From NCBI RefSeq assembly GCF_028372415.1, contig NC_092879.1, positions 100,665,828 through 100,729,827 of the forward strand: 64,000 bases of DNA, written 5' to 3'. Under the pieces are notes generated by a model. The model was given only the letters and a program-made list of their open reading frames with translations. It was not told where the DNA came from and searched no databases. This document shows positions 42,840 to 54,039 of the stretch, in pieces. Source of the stretch: Notamacropus eugenii (Eukaryota; Chordata; Mammalia; Diprotodontia; Macropodidae). Position 1 is the stretch's first letter; the number at the start of each line of letters is the position of its first letter. Both the position numbers and the translations under genes were made by a program.

Positions 42840-43640
42840 CTATACTGTCTCTATGTTCAACCAGTTAGCCAATAAGCATTTGCTAAGTGTTGACTATGTG
42901 AAGGGCACAGAGCTAGGCACTGGGATAGGAGGATGGGCGAAAGCCGGTCCCTGCCCTCAAGGACCTCCCAGGCTAGTGGGGATAACAATGTGCAACCAGG
43001 TAGAAGCAAGCTATAGCTCGGCTAAATCAGGGGGAATCAACAGGGGGAGGAAGGCACTGGTAGTAAGGGACTCAGACTTGACGGAGGCGGAGATGAGAAG
43101 GGAGAGAATTCAGCATGGCCAGCCTAGAAGCATGCAGACACCAAAGGGACTGACCAGTCTAAGGGAGAACAAAGAGCTCAGGGTCACTGGATCCAAGAGT
43201 ACATGGGGATGACTAAGGAGTAAAACAACTGCAGAGGAAGGGGCTTCGAAAGCCAAACAGGTTTCATTTGATCCTGGGGGTGATAGGGAGCCAGTGGAAT
43301 TTATTAACAGAGGAGGGGGGATGGCATGCCATGGTTAGGTCTGCATTTTGGAAAGGTCATTTTGACAGCTGAGTGGTGAATGGACTGCAGTGGAGAGAGA
43401 TTTGAGGTGAGGGGCCACATATGAGGGATGCCACGAAGGTAAAATTGATAGACCTTGGCAACAGATTGGCTATGGGAGATGAAAGAGAAGTGAAGGAGTG
43501 AGGATGACTCCTACAGATTACAAGCCTGGCTACCCAGGAAGGCAGCAAAGTCCTCAAGTAGGAAGAGTGCAATATGCGAAAGGGAAAGATAATGACATGA
43601 GTTTTGGATGTGATGAGTCTGGGCAGGGGGGAGGGGGGAG
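42840..43640 (-). repeat. L2-type LINE, 3' half
   Basis: Long reversed copy: 'taagcatttgctaagtgttg', 'cctgccctcaaggacctccc', 'aggaaggcactggtagtaag', 'atttgatcctgggggtgata gggagccagtggaatttatt', 'ggtcattttgacagctgagt'. A good reference for ordering the family's parts. Confidence 0.75.
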
Positions 43641-43806
43641 ACACCTGTGGCCTTGAGGCCGCATGTGGCCTTCTAGGTCCTTGAGTGCAGCCTTTTGACT
43701 GAGTCCAAGTTTTACAGAACAAATTCATTTATAAAGGGGATTTGTTGTGTGAAGTTTGGACTCAGTCAAAGGGCTGCACTTCAGGCCTCGAGTCTGCAGG
43801 TTCCCC
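43640..43806. mobile_element. Palindromic MITE-like element
   Basis: Two inverted arms meet at TTTATAAA (43729-43736). Left arm 'gtgcagccttttgactgagtccaa' and right arm 'ttggactcagtcaaagggctgcac' are near-perfect inverses, as are 'acagaacaaatt' and 'gatttgttgtgt'. Outer ends are GC-rich (CTTGAGGCCGCATGTGGCC left; CAGGCCTCGAGTCTGCAGG right). The whole reads as one long hairpin with no coding content, as in small non-autonomous DNA transposons. Confidence 0.7.
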
Positions 43807-44239
43807 ACACCCCACCCCCCCCTTTTAAGATGTCTATAGGCTAGCCACTTTGAGATGGCCAATAGGTAGTGGGCGATGGGAAATGGGAAGTCAAGAAAGA
43901 GATGAGGGATGGCCAAGAAGATCCCCAAATCATCCCCATATCTGACCTCTGAGAGGTCTGCTCTGAGAGCTCTACTCCACTCTGGTGGTCTTGGTCCAGA
44001 AACTCCTCTCGATCCTGGAATCCAGTGTGCCTTAGGGGTCAATCCTACTCTTCCCCAGTGGCTTCATTCAGCAGCTCCTCTGTTAGGGGAAGTCACTGTT
44101 CTTGCTGCCAGCTCTGGTGTGGAGAGGCTTCTGAGGAGAAGTAGCAGAACCCATTTCCCAGATGGCTGCTCAGTCCCATGCTGAACTTGGGAGTAGCCAA
44201 AGGAACTCTCCATAAGCAGAATGGCCCATTAAAATCAAT

Positions 44240-44330
44240 TCCCCACGAACATTTATGAGGCACTAGGGACACAAAGGAAAATAAATGAAATCGTCCCTAC
44301 ACCCAAGGAGTGTACAAGACACTGTAATGA
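44240..44330 (-). repeat. L2-type LINE 3' end
   Basis: 'cacgaacatttatgaggcac', 'cgtccctacacccaaggagt gtacaagac'. Confidence 0.5.
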
Positions 44331-44389
44331 GGGAGAGGAGGGCACCCCAGTATTCCCCACCCGCTCCTGCAGGCCCTCCCTCCCAGGAC

Positions 44390-44465
44390 CTGTGTGTGTG
44401 TGTGTACATGTATGTATATATGTATGTACACACAGCATGTGTGTACGTGGGTGGGTGTGTATGGA
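44390..44465. repeat. GT/GTAT-rich low-complexity tract
   Basis: TGTGTGTGTGTGTACATGTA and further imperfect TGTA units. Confidence 0.8.
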
Positions 44466-44479
44466 TATGCAGAAGGTGA

Positions 44480-45110
44480 GGCACATCTTCCAAAGGTCTA
44501 TGACTGGATCCATGTGGGTACTTCTTTCATGAATGCAAAGAGACTGGGCAGCTAGGTTGGGAGCAGGTTGGGGAGTGTTTTAAAATCAAAAGAGAGGAGG
44601 CTTTTCATGATGCCGGGCAGAAGGGAAGTTCCACAAAAGGAGGTAGGTAGTCCCACGTCAGGGTTAATGTTTACAGGAGACCAGTGAGCCCCCTAGAGGA
44701 CATGGTGGGAAAATCGACCAGAAGGCAGGAAGAGCAGGGACTGTCAGAGTCAGGGCTGGCCGCCAACGCTGGAGCCCCTTCTGTCTGGGCAGCTGCCCTC
44801 TGACCTTCTTTGGTCACATCGGAGACGTTTACTGGGAATTCACTGCCTCGCAGCCTCCTCAGCTTGGGAGGGGTTTCGGAAGCCGGTGAGTTCATCCTGT
44901 GCAAACTCTCAGGGCCAGATGACAGGCAGCTGTGGACATCAGGTTGTCTCTCTGCCCCACATCTCCAAGCAGAAAGGGCTCATGGGCTTGCTCAGTTGTC
45001 TCCAGCTGTCTTCTTGCAAAATTTGCACGTACTTCCACCCCTCTGTCTCTAGTCAATCTGGATAACTGAGCTAACAGCTGTCACCTCCATGCCTGGCCTC
45101 TTGTTATCTT
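44480..45110. other. Unclassified stretch
   Basis: No recognised repeat or exon. Confidence 0.4.
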
Positions 45111-45114
45111 TCTC

Positions 45115-45200
45115 ATAGAATCACAGAACATTAGGGTTGGAAAGGATCTCAGAGTCTACCTGGTGCCTGACCCAGGCTCCTACATGACACTTGGGGCATG
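45115..45200 (+). repeat. Short interspersed repeat fragment (CR1- or SINE-related)
   Basis: 'agaatcacagaacattaggg ttggaaaggatctcagag' is the same common phrase as at 23395. Confidence 0.4.
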
Positions 45201-45479
45201 GGGGAAGCCTTCAGACATATCTCAAACCTTGGTGCATGGCAGAGATTTCATAGTCAAGACAAACCCACTGTATGCCTTTGAGTGGAACTCAGAGCTCCTT
45301 TGATGTCAGAAAACTCACACCAAAGGGTGGCCCACTGGGAGCAATGGTTGGTTTTGACCCCAGAGAAGCTCTTCCACAAGACTGGATGGTGTGTTTTGTA
45401 AAATGACAAATTGGATCAGGTCATCTTAAGGTCCCTTCCTGCTAGGACATTTGGTATCTCCACTAGCACAGTCTCCTGA

Positions 45480-45960
45480 TTGCCCTCCTGGGCAGGTCTG
45501 CTCTCTTATAACCCATCCTCTAAAAGCCCAACAGAAGAATCTGCTTTATGCCTAGATCATTTCTCCCATCAACAATCTTCTGTGGTTCTCTATTACCTAT
45601 CAAGTCCATGTTGAACATCTTTGCCAGGCATTCCCCACCCTCTGCACCACCCTCCCTCTTTTCAGTCTTCTTTCTTATGATGCTTCTCCATGTACCCTCT
45701 GTTGCAGCTAAACTGGACCACCCTGCCTCCAGAAATGCACCCGGCACTTCAACACCTTTCAGCTCAAGTCCTATGCCTAAAACGATTGTTTTTCTTGCCT
45801 GGTGAGATCCTCTCCCATCCTGGAGGGCCCGACTCTTGCTCATTCAGGAAGACTTTCATTGGTCAGTAGCCTCTTGCTCTCTGTCCCCCCCACCCCCAGT
45901 ACTTTGTTCACGCTTCTCTGTTGCACTCATTATCCTGGGTTATTATGTATCAGATATTTC
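45480..45960 (+). repeat. L2-type LINE, 3' half
   Basis: 'tctgtggttctctattacct', 'cagaaatgcacccggcactt' and 'cacttcaacacctttcagct caagtc' follow L2-type 3' order; ends without the usual terminus. Confidence 0.5.
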
Positions 45961-46370
45961 GGGTTCTCTTAGCTCCTCTGTGTAACAGAAACTCTCTTCC
46001 TTAGGCCAGGACCTGGTATCTATCTCTCCAGTGCCCAACACAGCGGTCTCAACAGTGCACACAAACACATGTTTGTGGAAATGGATTTTGTGGCCAGAAT
46101 CTTCAAAGCTCCAGCCCTTCCCCACCCCCAGCTCCCAGAGATGTTTGAGGCGCTGAGGGAGCTTGTTCCTCTGCCTGCTTTATGAGACAAGGCTGACAGC
46201 AGCTTCTGGAGTTTGGGGCTCTCTTTCTTGCACTAATTGGTAGAGTGCCACTGGGGGCTGGTTGGGAGACAATTTTCTGAAAAGTAGGCATCTCGAGCCT
46301 GTCAGCTCTTGCCTCCCACAACCTCTTCTGTCTCTGCTGTGGGTCTCCCCGGGGTGGGCTGCAGACATTG

Positions 46371-46381
46371 GGGGGGGGGGG
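46371..46381. repeat. Poly(G) run
   Basis: Eleven or so consecutive G. Similar runs occur at 17631-17641, 24647-24656 and 51331-51341. Confidence 0.8.
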
Positions 46382-46524
46382 GATTCTACAATATTTGGAG
46401 TCATAATGAAGCACCTCACAGACTGCTTCTCTTCCTACTCAATGTAAGTCACTTTCCACCCCCTTCTTTGAGTGTGTGTGTACCTGGAATCGTTTCTCAA
46501 CTGGCACATGCTGCTTTAGAAAAT

Positions 46525-46685
46525 GCAACGGTGCAGTGGACAAGATGTCTGACCGGGAGGCAACTGACTGACTTTGGGCAAACTGCTTAAGCTTTCTGGG
46601 CCTCAGTGCCCCCATCTGTAAAACGGACTTGATGTGACTAATACCCCCTCCCTCACAGGGCTGTTGTGAATAAAGTGCTGGAAAG
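46525..46685 (+). repeat. SINE
   Basis: 'ggtgcagtggacaagatgtc', 'ctttgggcaaactgcttaag', 'cccccatctgtaaaacggac'. Confidence 0.55.
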
Positions 46686-47134
46686 GGGAAAGCCCTCTTG
46701 TAGTGGGAGCAGATGCCCTTGGTGCCTAGTTCACTGCCCTGTTCTGCACTGACTGACTTTGGCAAGTTTGTTTCTTTCCTTGCACTTCAGCTACCTTTTC
46801 TGTAACATAAAGGGGTTGGACCAAATGGCTTCAGAGGTCCCTTCTAGCTGGAGAACTATATTCTATGTTCCCTGGCCACACATTCAGGGAGACCTGATGG
46901 GAAATTGCCCTGAAGGCATTCTGGCCATCTCCCTCTCCGTATTCAAATGTCTAGGGTCACAGTAACCCTGAACTCAAGGCATCTGTGCCTCCCCTTGAGT
47001 CAAGCAGTCCTGCTGGTCCCCTAGTTGTCTTTGGCACTATAGTTTGGGGTGTCATTGAACCCTCTGCTGCAGTTGTAGCCTCAGTAGCCAAGGTTGGAGG
47101 AATCTGGAAACAGGGAGACAAGGCTGTGGCTATA

Positions 47135-47340
47135 ACTAAAGTGGGAATTAGAAAGATCTGGGTGCCAATCCTGCCTCCGCTACTCATTAGTTGTGTGACT
47201 CTGGCTAAGTCATTTAACTTCTCCTAGCCTCAATTTCCTCATCAGTAAAATGGGGATAACAATATTACCTATCTCACAGAGTTGTTGTGAAAGTCAAATG
47301 TGGTAAGAGATGTAAAGCTCTTCACAAACCTTAAAAGACC
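47135..47340 (+). repeat. SINE
   Basis: 'gggtgccaatcctgcctccg', 'gtgtgactctggctaagtca', 'tcctcatcagtaaaatgggg', 'gatgtaaagctcttcacaaa'. Confidence 0.75.
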
Positions 47341-47345
47341 ATGGA

Positions 47346-47373
47346 AGTGCTAGTAGTAGCAGTAGTAGTAATG

Positions 47374-47432
<59 letters not shown>
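47346..47432. repeat. (TAG)n trinucleotide array
   Basis: Imperfect to 47373, then about 19 uninterrupted GTA/TAG units. It grew from the SINE tail just upstream; the following 47485-47528 is CCA/CAG/AAC-rich. Confidence 0.95.
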
Positions 47433-47528
47433 TCAGGCCCTTGTCACTTCTTGCATATATTATTGCCATAGGAGCTGTTAGCTCCACCGCCACCAGCACC
47501 ACCAGCAGCAACAATAACAAAGAAACAA

Positions 47529-47768
47529 CAGGCAGCTAGGTGGCTCAGTGGATAGAGCACTGGGCCTTGACTCAGAAAGTTCAGATCCAACCCCAGGCAT
47601 TTCCTAGCTGTGTGAACCTGGGCAAGTCTCTTGACCTATGTTGACCTCAGTTTTCTCACCTGCAAAATGGGGCTAATAATCTCACCTACCTCTAAGAGTT
47701 GCTGTAAGGATGAGATCAAATTTATAAAAGATGTTTAACACAGTGCCTAACACATAGTAGACACTATT
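47529..47768 (+). repeat. Marsupial tRNA-headed SINE, full length
   Basis: Clear copy: GGCAGCTAGGTGGCTCAGTG GATAGAGCACTGGGCC head, 'gtgtgaacctgggcaagtct' core, 'gtttaacacagtgcctaaca catagtaga' tail. Best copy in the window for lineage assignment. Confidence 0.9.
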
Positions 47769-47879
47769 CCCTTCCCCAGCAACTTCCTCATTGATCTCCC
47801 TGCCTCAAATCTCTCTCCATTCCAGCCTATCCTACATAGTCCTGCCAAAGGGATTTTCCTTAAGCACAGATCTGACCAT

Positions 47880-47985
47880 AATGGAAGAGTGACTTGCAGC
47901 TAATAAGTGTCGAGTCAGGATGCAAACCCAGGTCTTCTTGATTCGAATCCAACACTCTAACCACTGAGCCACCTTGCCACCCATG
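47880..47985 (-). repeat. SINE, head half
   Basis: Reversed: 'agtgacttgcagctaataag', 'tgcaaacccaggtcttcttg', 'ctaaccactgagccaccttg'. Confidence 0.6.
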
Positions 47986-47989
47986 TCAT

Positions 47990-48330
47990 TCCCACCTTCT
48001 CTGATGTGGGCACGCCATGTTGAGCAGACCTGTGCCAGTGTCTCCCAAGTCACACAATCAATTCCAAAGTTCTTCAGAAAGACCTTGAGAGTGTCCTTGT
48101 ATTGCTTCTTCTGACCACCATGCGAATGCTTGCCCTGTGTAAGTTCTCCATAAAATAATCTTTTTGGCAAGTGTACATTTTGCGATCGAACAATGTGGCC
48201 AGCCCATCGGAGTTGCACTCTCTGAAGCAGAGTTTGAATGCCTGGTAGTTTGGTTTGAGTAAGATCCTCAGTGTCTGGTACCTTATTCTGCCAGGTGATC
48301 TTCAGAATCTTCCTAAGACAATTACAGAAA
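47990..48330 (-). repeat. LINE reverse-transcriptase C-terminal relic
   Basis: The minus strand is open over about 80 codons reading MQLRWAGHIVRSQNVHLPKR, then LFYGELTQGKHSHGGQKKQY and KDTLKVFLKNFGID. This is the WAGH-V-R ... GGQKKR-KDTLK block found after the reverse transcriptase domain in several non-LTR retrotransposon clades. Clade not assigned. Upstream text (KITWQNKVPDTEDL-like) continues to about 48330. Confidence 0.6.
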
Positions 48331-48349
48331 GGAGATGTACAATAGAGAT

Positions 48350-48910
48350 GCTAGAAAGGCAAAAATACTAAGATCTGGCAGTTGTTTGGATATGTGGGGA
48401 GAGAGTGAAGAGTCAAGGATGGCACCTGGGTTGGGAGCGTGGGTAGCTGGGATGATGACCATACCCTCCACAGTAATAGCAAAATTAGGATGAGGGCAAA
48501 GATAATGAGTTCAGTTTTGGTCACATGGAGTTTAGAACGCCTAGGGGACATCCGCTTTGAGATGTCCAAGAGACACTTAGAGATGGAGTTCAGGAGAGAG
48601 ACTGGGGCTGGATAGAGAGATATAGAAATTGTCTACAAAGTGTTGATCATTGGCCCATGGAACCCATGGGAGCTCATAAGATCACTAAATGATGTCGTAA
48701 AAGTCACTGAAAAGAGAAGAGAGCCCAGGACAGAGCTTTGAGGAACCGTGGCATGGCATGGAGGAAGATCCAGTCAAGCACTCAGAAGAAGAACAGTCAG
48801 ATGAAAGAACCAGGAAACAATAAAGTCATGAAAACTTAGACAGGGGAGAGTGTCCAGAAGAGGGTGATCAGCAGAGTTGAATATTGCAGACAGGTCAAGA
48901 AAGATCGGCA
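48350..48910 (-). repeat. L2-type LINE, reverse-transcriptase part
   Basis: 'gagttcagttttggtcacat ggagtttagaacgcct' encodes the reversed 'LKLN-SKTEL' region, then 'catgggagctcataagatca', matching 5300-5340, and 'gatcagcagagttgaatatt'. Confidence 0.65.
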
Positions 48911-49559
48911 TTGAAAATAGCCATTGTTTTACTCTTTGTGGTTTTTTATTTGGATTTTTCATCCACTTTGGTTAGACTCTCCCTTCTGAATTCAGGTCCT
49001 ATGTAGTTTGGTGTGTGCACTTATAGTTCGTTGCATTAAGTGCCTTAAAGCATAATCTAGTTTTCCTCTTTTCCTCTTGACGTTGTGAATTTTTGTTGTT
49101 GCCTTGTCTGAACATATGCAACAGCTCGGGCATTTTCCCTCTCCCTGCGCCCCACCCCCCAATCTTTAAAGCGCATTTTATCAATACCTTTGATCTTTCC
49201 ATTCTGGCCATTTCAACTGTTCCCTCTGCCACAGCCCCCAGTTAACCTCCTTTGTGACAAAGGAAAACAAAGAAGCAAAAATCTCTGTTATGATGCCAGG
49301 CTCTGGTGATGCCATCAGGGCTGTCTCATCTGTCCCAGTATCCTTCACTTCCCGATTTGGAGAGGGGAGAAGTGTAGCATCATCTGTTCTCTGAGATATT
49401 CGTTGGTTTCTTCAGTTTCTTCTTGGGCTTTTGTTGACAGTTTCTCCTGGTTCTCCTCTTACCTCCCGACAACTCCTTGTTCTACATTGTATCTCATACG
49501 TTGTATCTCAGTGTTTCTTAAAGTTTCATCCTTGCCTGTTTCTCTTCTCTATCTATGCC

Positions 49560-49740
49560 AAGGGTTCTTAAACTGGAGTCCATGTACTTTAAAAACTATT
49601 TTTATGACCTTATTTCAACATATGTCATTGGGTTCCTTTTTAGTCCTGTATATTTCACCTTATCACTCAAACCATTATTTTGACAAAGGGTCTGCAGCCT
49701 TCACCACGGGAAAGGGTCCATGACATGCAAAAGGCTCTCT
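49560..49740. mobile_element. Candidate small hAT-like DNA element
   Basis: Left end AGGGTTCTTAAACTGGAGTC and right end GGGTCCATGACATGCAAAAGG resemble a family whose ends are inverted 'GGGTTCTTAACC' repeats. The inverted pairing at the right end is decayed here, so this is tentative. Confidence 0.35.
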
Positions 49741-49744
49741 TCAC

Positions 49745-50800
49745 TCTCTTTCTTGCTAACCTCTTGAGCTCCCAGTGGGTTTAGCTGTGCTAGTTATGCA
49801 GATGAGTCACAGCTCTATATATCCAGCTCCAGAATACATTCCAGGCTTCAGTCCGGGGTCACCAGTTGCCTATTGGATGCCCTGCACACATCTTAAACTC
49901 AACAAGTCCAAAATGGAACTTGTTATCTCCGCCCCCTCCCCAATCCTCCTCCTTCCAAATTTGCCTGTTGTGGTCCTTGCAGGCCCCCAGGGGCCTGACC
50001 TCACCATGATCCTGGAGTCCTCGCTCTTCCCCACCCCACATACCAAAGCGTTGTCAAATCTGGTGATTTCTAGCTTCTCAATATTTTCCATCTGACCCCT
50101 TCTCTCTACTCTCACAGCTCCCACCTTATTTCTTTCAGGTGCTTAGCACCTCTCACCTTGATTATTGCAACAGCCTCCTAATAAGGAGTCCTCTCAGCCC
50201 CAAGTTTGTCACCATCCCAGCCAATCTCATGCAGGTCTGCCCAAGTGATTTTCCTGACGTTCACATGTCATGTGACTTTCCTACTTGCCAAACTCCAGTG
50301 GCTTCTTATTGCCCCCCCATTGAGCTTTTCAAGCCTTTGCCAAGCTGGCTTCGGCCTCCTGATCAAGCCTCCTCCTGCACACTTTGATCCGCCTAAGCTG
50401 GCAGGCTCTTTGTTCCTTACATGTGAACCTCCCAGTCCCACTTCTGAGCCTTTGCTCCAGCCAGTCTTCACCTCCTCCTCTACATCACCGCCCCAGGGAG
50501 TCTCTCTCTTCTTTTCAAATTCAGCTCAAGCCTGGCCTTTAACTTGAACCCTTTCCCGCTCCCTTCCCCCTCTTCCAACTGTAGCTAACGAGGCTTTCGA
50601 CCCTCTAGCATTTCTTTGTATCTATTCATTTGGCATTTTTTCCATATGGACTTCTGTGAGTATTTGCGGTCTCTCTCAGTCAAAGGTCAGCTCTTATGAG
50701 TAGAGATTGCTTCCTTCTGCAGACTTGTGTCCCAGTGCCCAATGCGTGCCTGATGCGTGATGGGGCTTACTAAATGCTTGTTTACTTCCTTCATTGGTTT
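49745..50800 (+). repeat. L2-type LINE, 3' part of ORF2 through 3' end
   Basis: Reads LNKSKMELVISAPSPI near 49890 and TSHLDYCNSLLI near 50145, the LKLNPSKTEL and LDYCNSLL blocks of L2-clade reverse transcriptase, and ends 'ccagtgcccaatgcgtgcct'. Frame-broken. Confidence 0.75.
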
Positions 50801-50939
50801 GGATTCTTTCTTTCTGCAGCACCTCAAATTCCAACCCAGATCTTTCGCTGTTTCTCAGCATTCTTCACATCCTTGTTTCCTGCTCCACAGCAGCTTGACA
50901 TTACGTGTGTACTATCATTTGTCCGACTATCCCCCAACC

Positions 50940-52440
50940 CGCGAGTGTTCCCTTTGTTTCCTGTTGGCTTTGTGATTTGGTTTGGGGATTTTTTCTGATC
51001 ACAAAGAGTGTTGCTTTGAATATTTGGAATCACTTTTTGGAATTATTTTTTTTGCAATCTGCATATTATTTCTTTTCCCCCAACGCAGCTTTAGTGCTAT
51101 CTTTTGTCTTTATATCGCTTCAATTTCCTCCTAGAATCCCTCTCCCCCTCCCCGTTCCCAGAGAACCAGTTCTTATAACAAAGAAATGATTTTAAAGGAA
51201 AAGAGGAAGAGAAAAAAGTATAATTCATTAATATTGTTTTTTAAAAATCTAACAGTATTTATACAATGTTCCACATCTGGTTCCCTCTTTCTTCGCTTCT
51301 GTAAAGGAGTGTGTGTGTGTGTGTGTGTGTGGGGGGGGGGGTTCTCATATCTCCTCTTTGGGGACAAATTTATTTTTTGTAATGTGCAGCATTGGTTGTG
51401 ATTGATTTGTGTCAATTCTGCTACTCTTCAATCGATTCTTTCTACCATAAAAAGGGCTCTTATAAATATGGATCTGGAGTCTTCATTTCTTATTAATGAC
51501 CTCCTTGTGCTATAGGTGTCTTGCAGTAAAATCTCTGGGTCAAAAGGTGTGCACATTTTTGCCACCCCTTTTCATGATTCCAAATTGCTTTCCAAAAATG
51601 GCAGTACTAATTCACAACTCTACCAACGATGTATCAGTATTCCTATCTTTCCACAGCCCCTCCAACATGGACTATTTCCATCTTTTGTCATCTTTGTCAG
51701 TTTGCTGGGTGACAACAAACCTCAGAGTTGTTCTGAGGTGCATCCTAGTGATTTCAATCATCCCTTTCACATGATTAGATTTCACAGATCTTCTTTGACA
51801 AGTTCGTTCATATCCTTTGGCCACTTATGTATTAGGGAATGGCTTTTGATCCTATATATTTCTGTTACATGCCAGATCCTTAATTGAGAAACTTGATAGA
51901 AATATTTGTTTCCATCCTTCTTATGCTACATGCAGTGATTTTGTTTGTGCAAAAGCTTTGACATTTCATAGTCAAAATAATCTCTTATCTTTTTAAATTG
52001 CCTCAATCCCTTGCGTAGGTTGGAATTTACGTCCTGTCCATAGCTATGAAAGGTAGGTGATTTGCTTCTTTATTGAACTCTGGGTTATTGAATTCCATTA
52101 TTTCTGATTCTCCCATGTCCAGTATGTTCCACTCACGTACTTTTCTCTCTCTCTCTCTCTCTCTTTTTTTTTTTTTTTACCAATACCAAATGGTTTTGAA
52201 TACTGCTGCTTTGTAATAGATTTGGAGGTCTAGAAATACAATTCTCCCTTCACATTTGCCTTTTTTCGTCATTTTGCTTAATATTCTAGATCTTTTATTG
52301 CTTCAAATGAATTTTATTATTATTTCATCAAGTTCTTTAAAGTGTCCCTTTGACAGTTTGATTGGTATAGCATTAAAACTATAAATTAACTTTGGTAGTA
52401 TTATCATTTTCATTATATTGACAGGACCCAGTCATGAGCA
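50940..52440 (-). repeat. L1 LINE, ORF2 C-terminal part and 3' region
   Basis: Reversed: 'gtgatttcaatcatcccttt', 'tttgatcctatatatttctg', 'tactgctgctttgtaataga', 'ttgattggtatagcattaaa', 'cattatattgacaggaccca'. A (TG)11(G)11 tract lies inside at 51309-51341 and a (CT)n(T)n tract at 52146-52179. Confidence 0.7.
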
Positions 52441-52454
52441 CTGAACTTATTATT

Positions 52455-53110
52455 TTTCCTCATAACCCTTTCCCCTTCTACCTTCCCTATTACTTTAGAG
52501 GATGACACCATCATCTCAGTCCCTCAGGCTCCCAACCTAAATGTCATCCTTACTACCTCTCACCCCTCCACTTCCCCTCATATACAAACTTGATTTCATC
52601 TTTGCAACATCTCTCCAATATGCCTCCTTCTTCCTTTGACACTGCTATCCCTCTGGTACATGCCCTCATCACCTCACACTTGCACTATTACACTAGCCAG
52701 CTTGGAAGGCCAGAGGTGCTGCCTGCTTTAGGTCTCTCCTGACTACAATCCATCCCGTCCTCAGTCACTAAAATGATTTTCCTAAAGTGCAAATCTAACC
52801 ATGTCCCTTCTCATTGGCAATAACCTCCTTATGGCCTCCAGGCTCAAATACCAAATGCTCACTTTGGCATTCTAAGCCCTTCATGACCTACTGTCTTCTA
52901 CCTTTCCAGGCTTTTTACGCCTGACTCCCTGATGAGTACCTTTTGATCTGGTGTCCCCAAGCCTTCTGACTGTTCCAAGACAAGACCCTCCGTCTCTTGG
53001 CCCTGGGCATTCTCTTCGGCTGTCCTCTCGGTCTGTTCTCCCTCCTCCTCTCTATCTCCTGGCCTCTTCCAAGTCTTAATTAAAATCCCATTTTCTGTAG
53101 GAAGTATGGT
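52455..53110 (+). repeat. L2-type LINE
   Basis: 'ctcaggctcccaacctaaat gtcatcc', 'aacatctctccaatatgcct', 'cactaaaatgattttcctaa', 'ggcattctaagcccttcatg'; runs parallel to 58690-59290. Confidence 0.65.
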
Positions 53111-53334
53111 TTCCTGATCCTACTTCATTTTTGGGTCTTCTCTCTGTTCATCCTTTCCTCTTTGTCCCATATAGAGCTGGCTTTGTCCTGACTCTGAGTG
53201 TTAGACAGGACCTCAGAGGCCATCGGAGGCAATTTCATCCCCAAGAATGCCTCACCAACAATCACTGAAAATTGCTTAGCCAGCCTTGGCCCTCTCCTAA
53301 TTGGAGAAGGAAGGAAGGCTGTGGATGGGAGGCA

Positions 53335-53475
53335 GCAGAGGGCATTAGAAAGCACTCTGAATTGGGAGGCCAAAGATTTGGGTTCAGACTCAAGTCTATG
53401 ACTAAACTGTGTGACCTTAGGTAAGTCATTTCTCACTTCTGGGCTCCAGTTTCCCATTTGTAAAAGAACCAGATA
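53335..53475 (+). repeat. SINE
   Basis: 'gcagagggcattagaaagca', 'gtgtgaccttaggtaagtca', 'ccagtttcccatttgtaaaa'. Confidence 0.55.
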
Positions 53476-53514
53476 TCTCCAAACATCTGCATTCTGACTC
53501 TCAGTCTGCAGCAT

Positions 53515-53640
53515 TTCACACTCGGAGAACTTTCAAAATGCTTCCCTTTCTAGTTCATTTCATTCCCAGTAAACTCTTATGAGGTAGGTGGGGTAGGGGC
53601 TATAATGCCCATTTTATAGATGGGGAAATTTTGGTCAGCT
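53515..53640 (-). repeat. MIR-type SINE fragment
   Basis: Reversed: 'tttcaaaatgcttccctttc', 'cattttatagatggggaaat'. Confidence 0.4.
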
Positions 53641-54039
53641 GTTCTGAGTCAAAGGTTGGAAAATTCCCTCTTTGAATATGATTCTCTCTAAATTAGTCAG
53701 TAGGAACTGTGGGATATTGAAAGGATTTAGGCTTTGCACCTATGAGCCTCCTGCACACCCGGTGTGTGGAACTGAAAGGCTATGCAGTTTCTGGTCTAGA
53801 GTCCTCTGACTCATTTGCTCTCAACAAGGCATGAGGCACAGGGCTGGCAGGAAGCAGTGTATTTGGAAGCTGAGGTCTTGGCTTCAAGCGGGGAGGGACT
53901 TGACCAAGTCCTTCTAACTTGGGTGAGTTTGACCAAATTCCTTCCTCCTTCTGGACTCAGTTTCCTCCTTTGAAAACTGAAGAGAGTGGCCTAGTGGCTG
54001 CCTCGGTTTCCTTTCATCTGTATCCTGAAGCTGTGAATT

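Noticed and set aside
47529-47600. tRNA-like A/B box sequences at SINE heads
   Set aside because: They are tRNA-derived SINE heads, without a complete cloverleaf; no tRNA gene is supported in the window.
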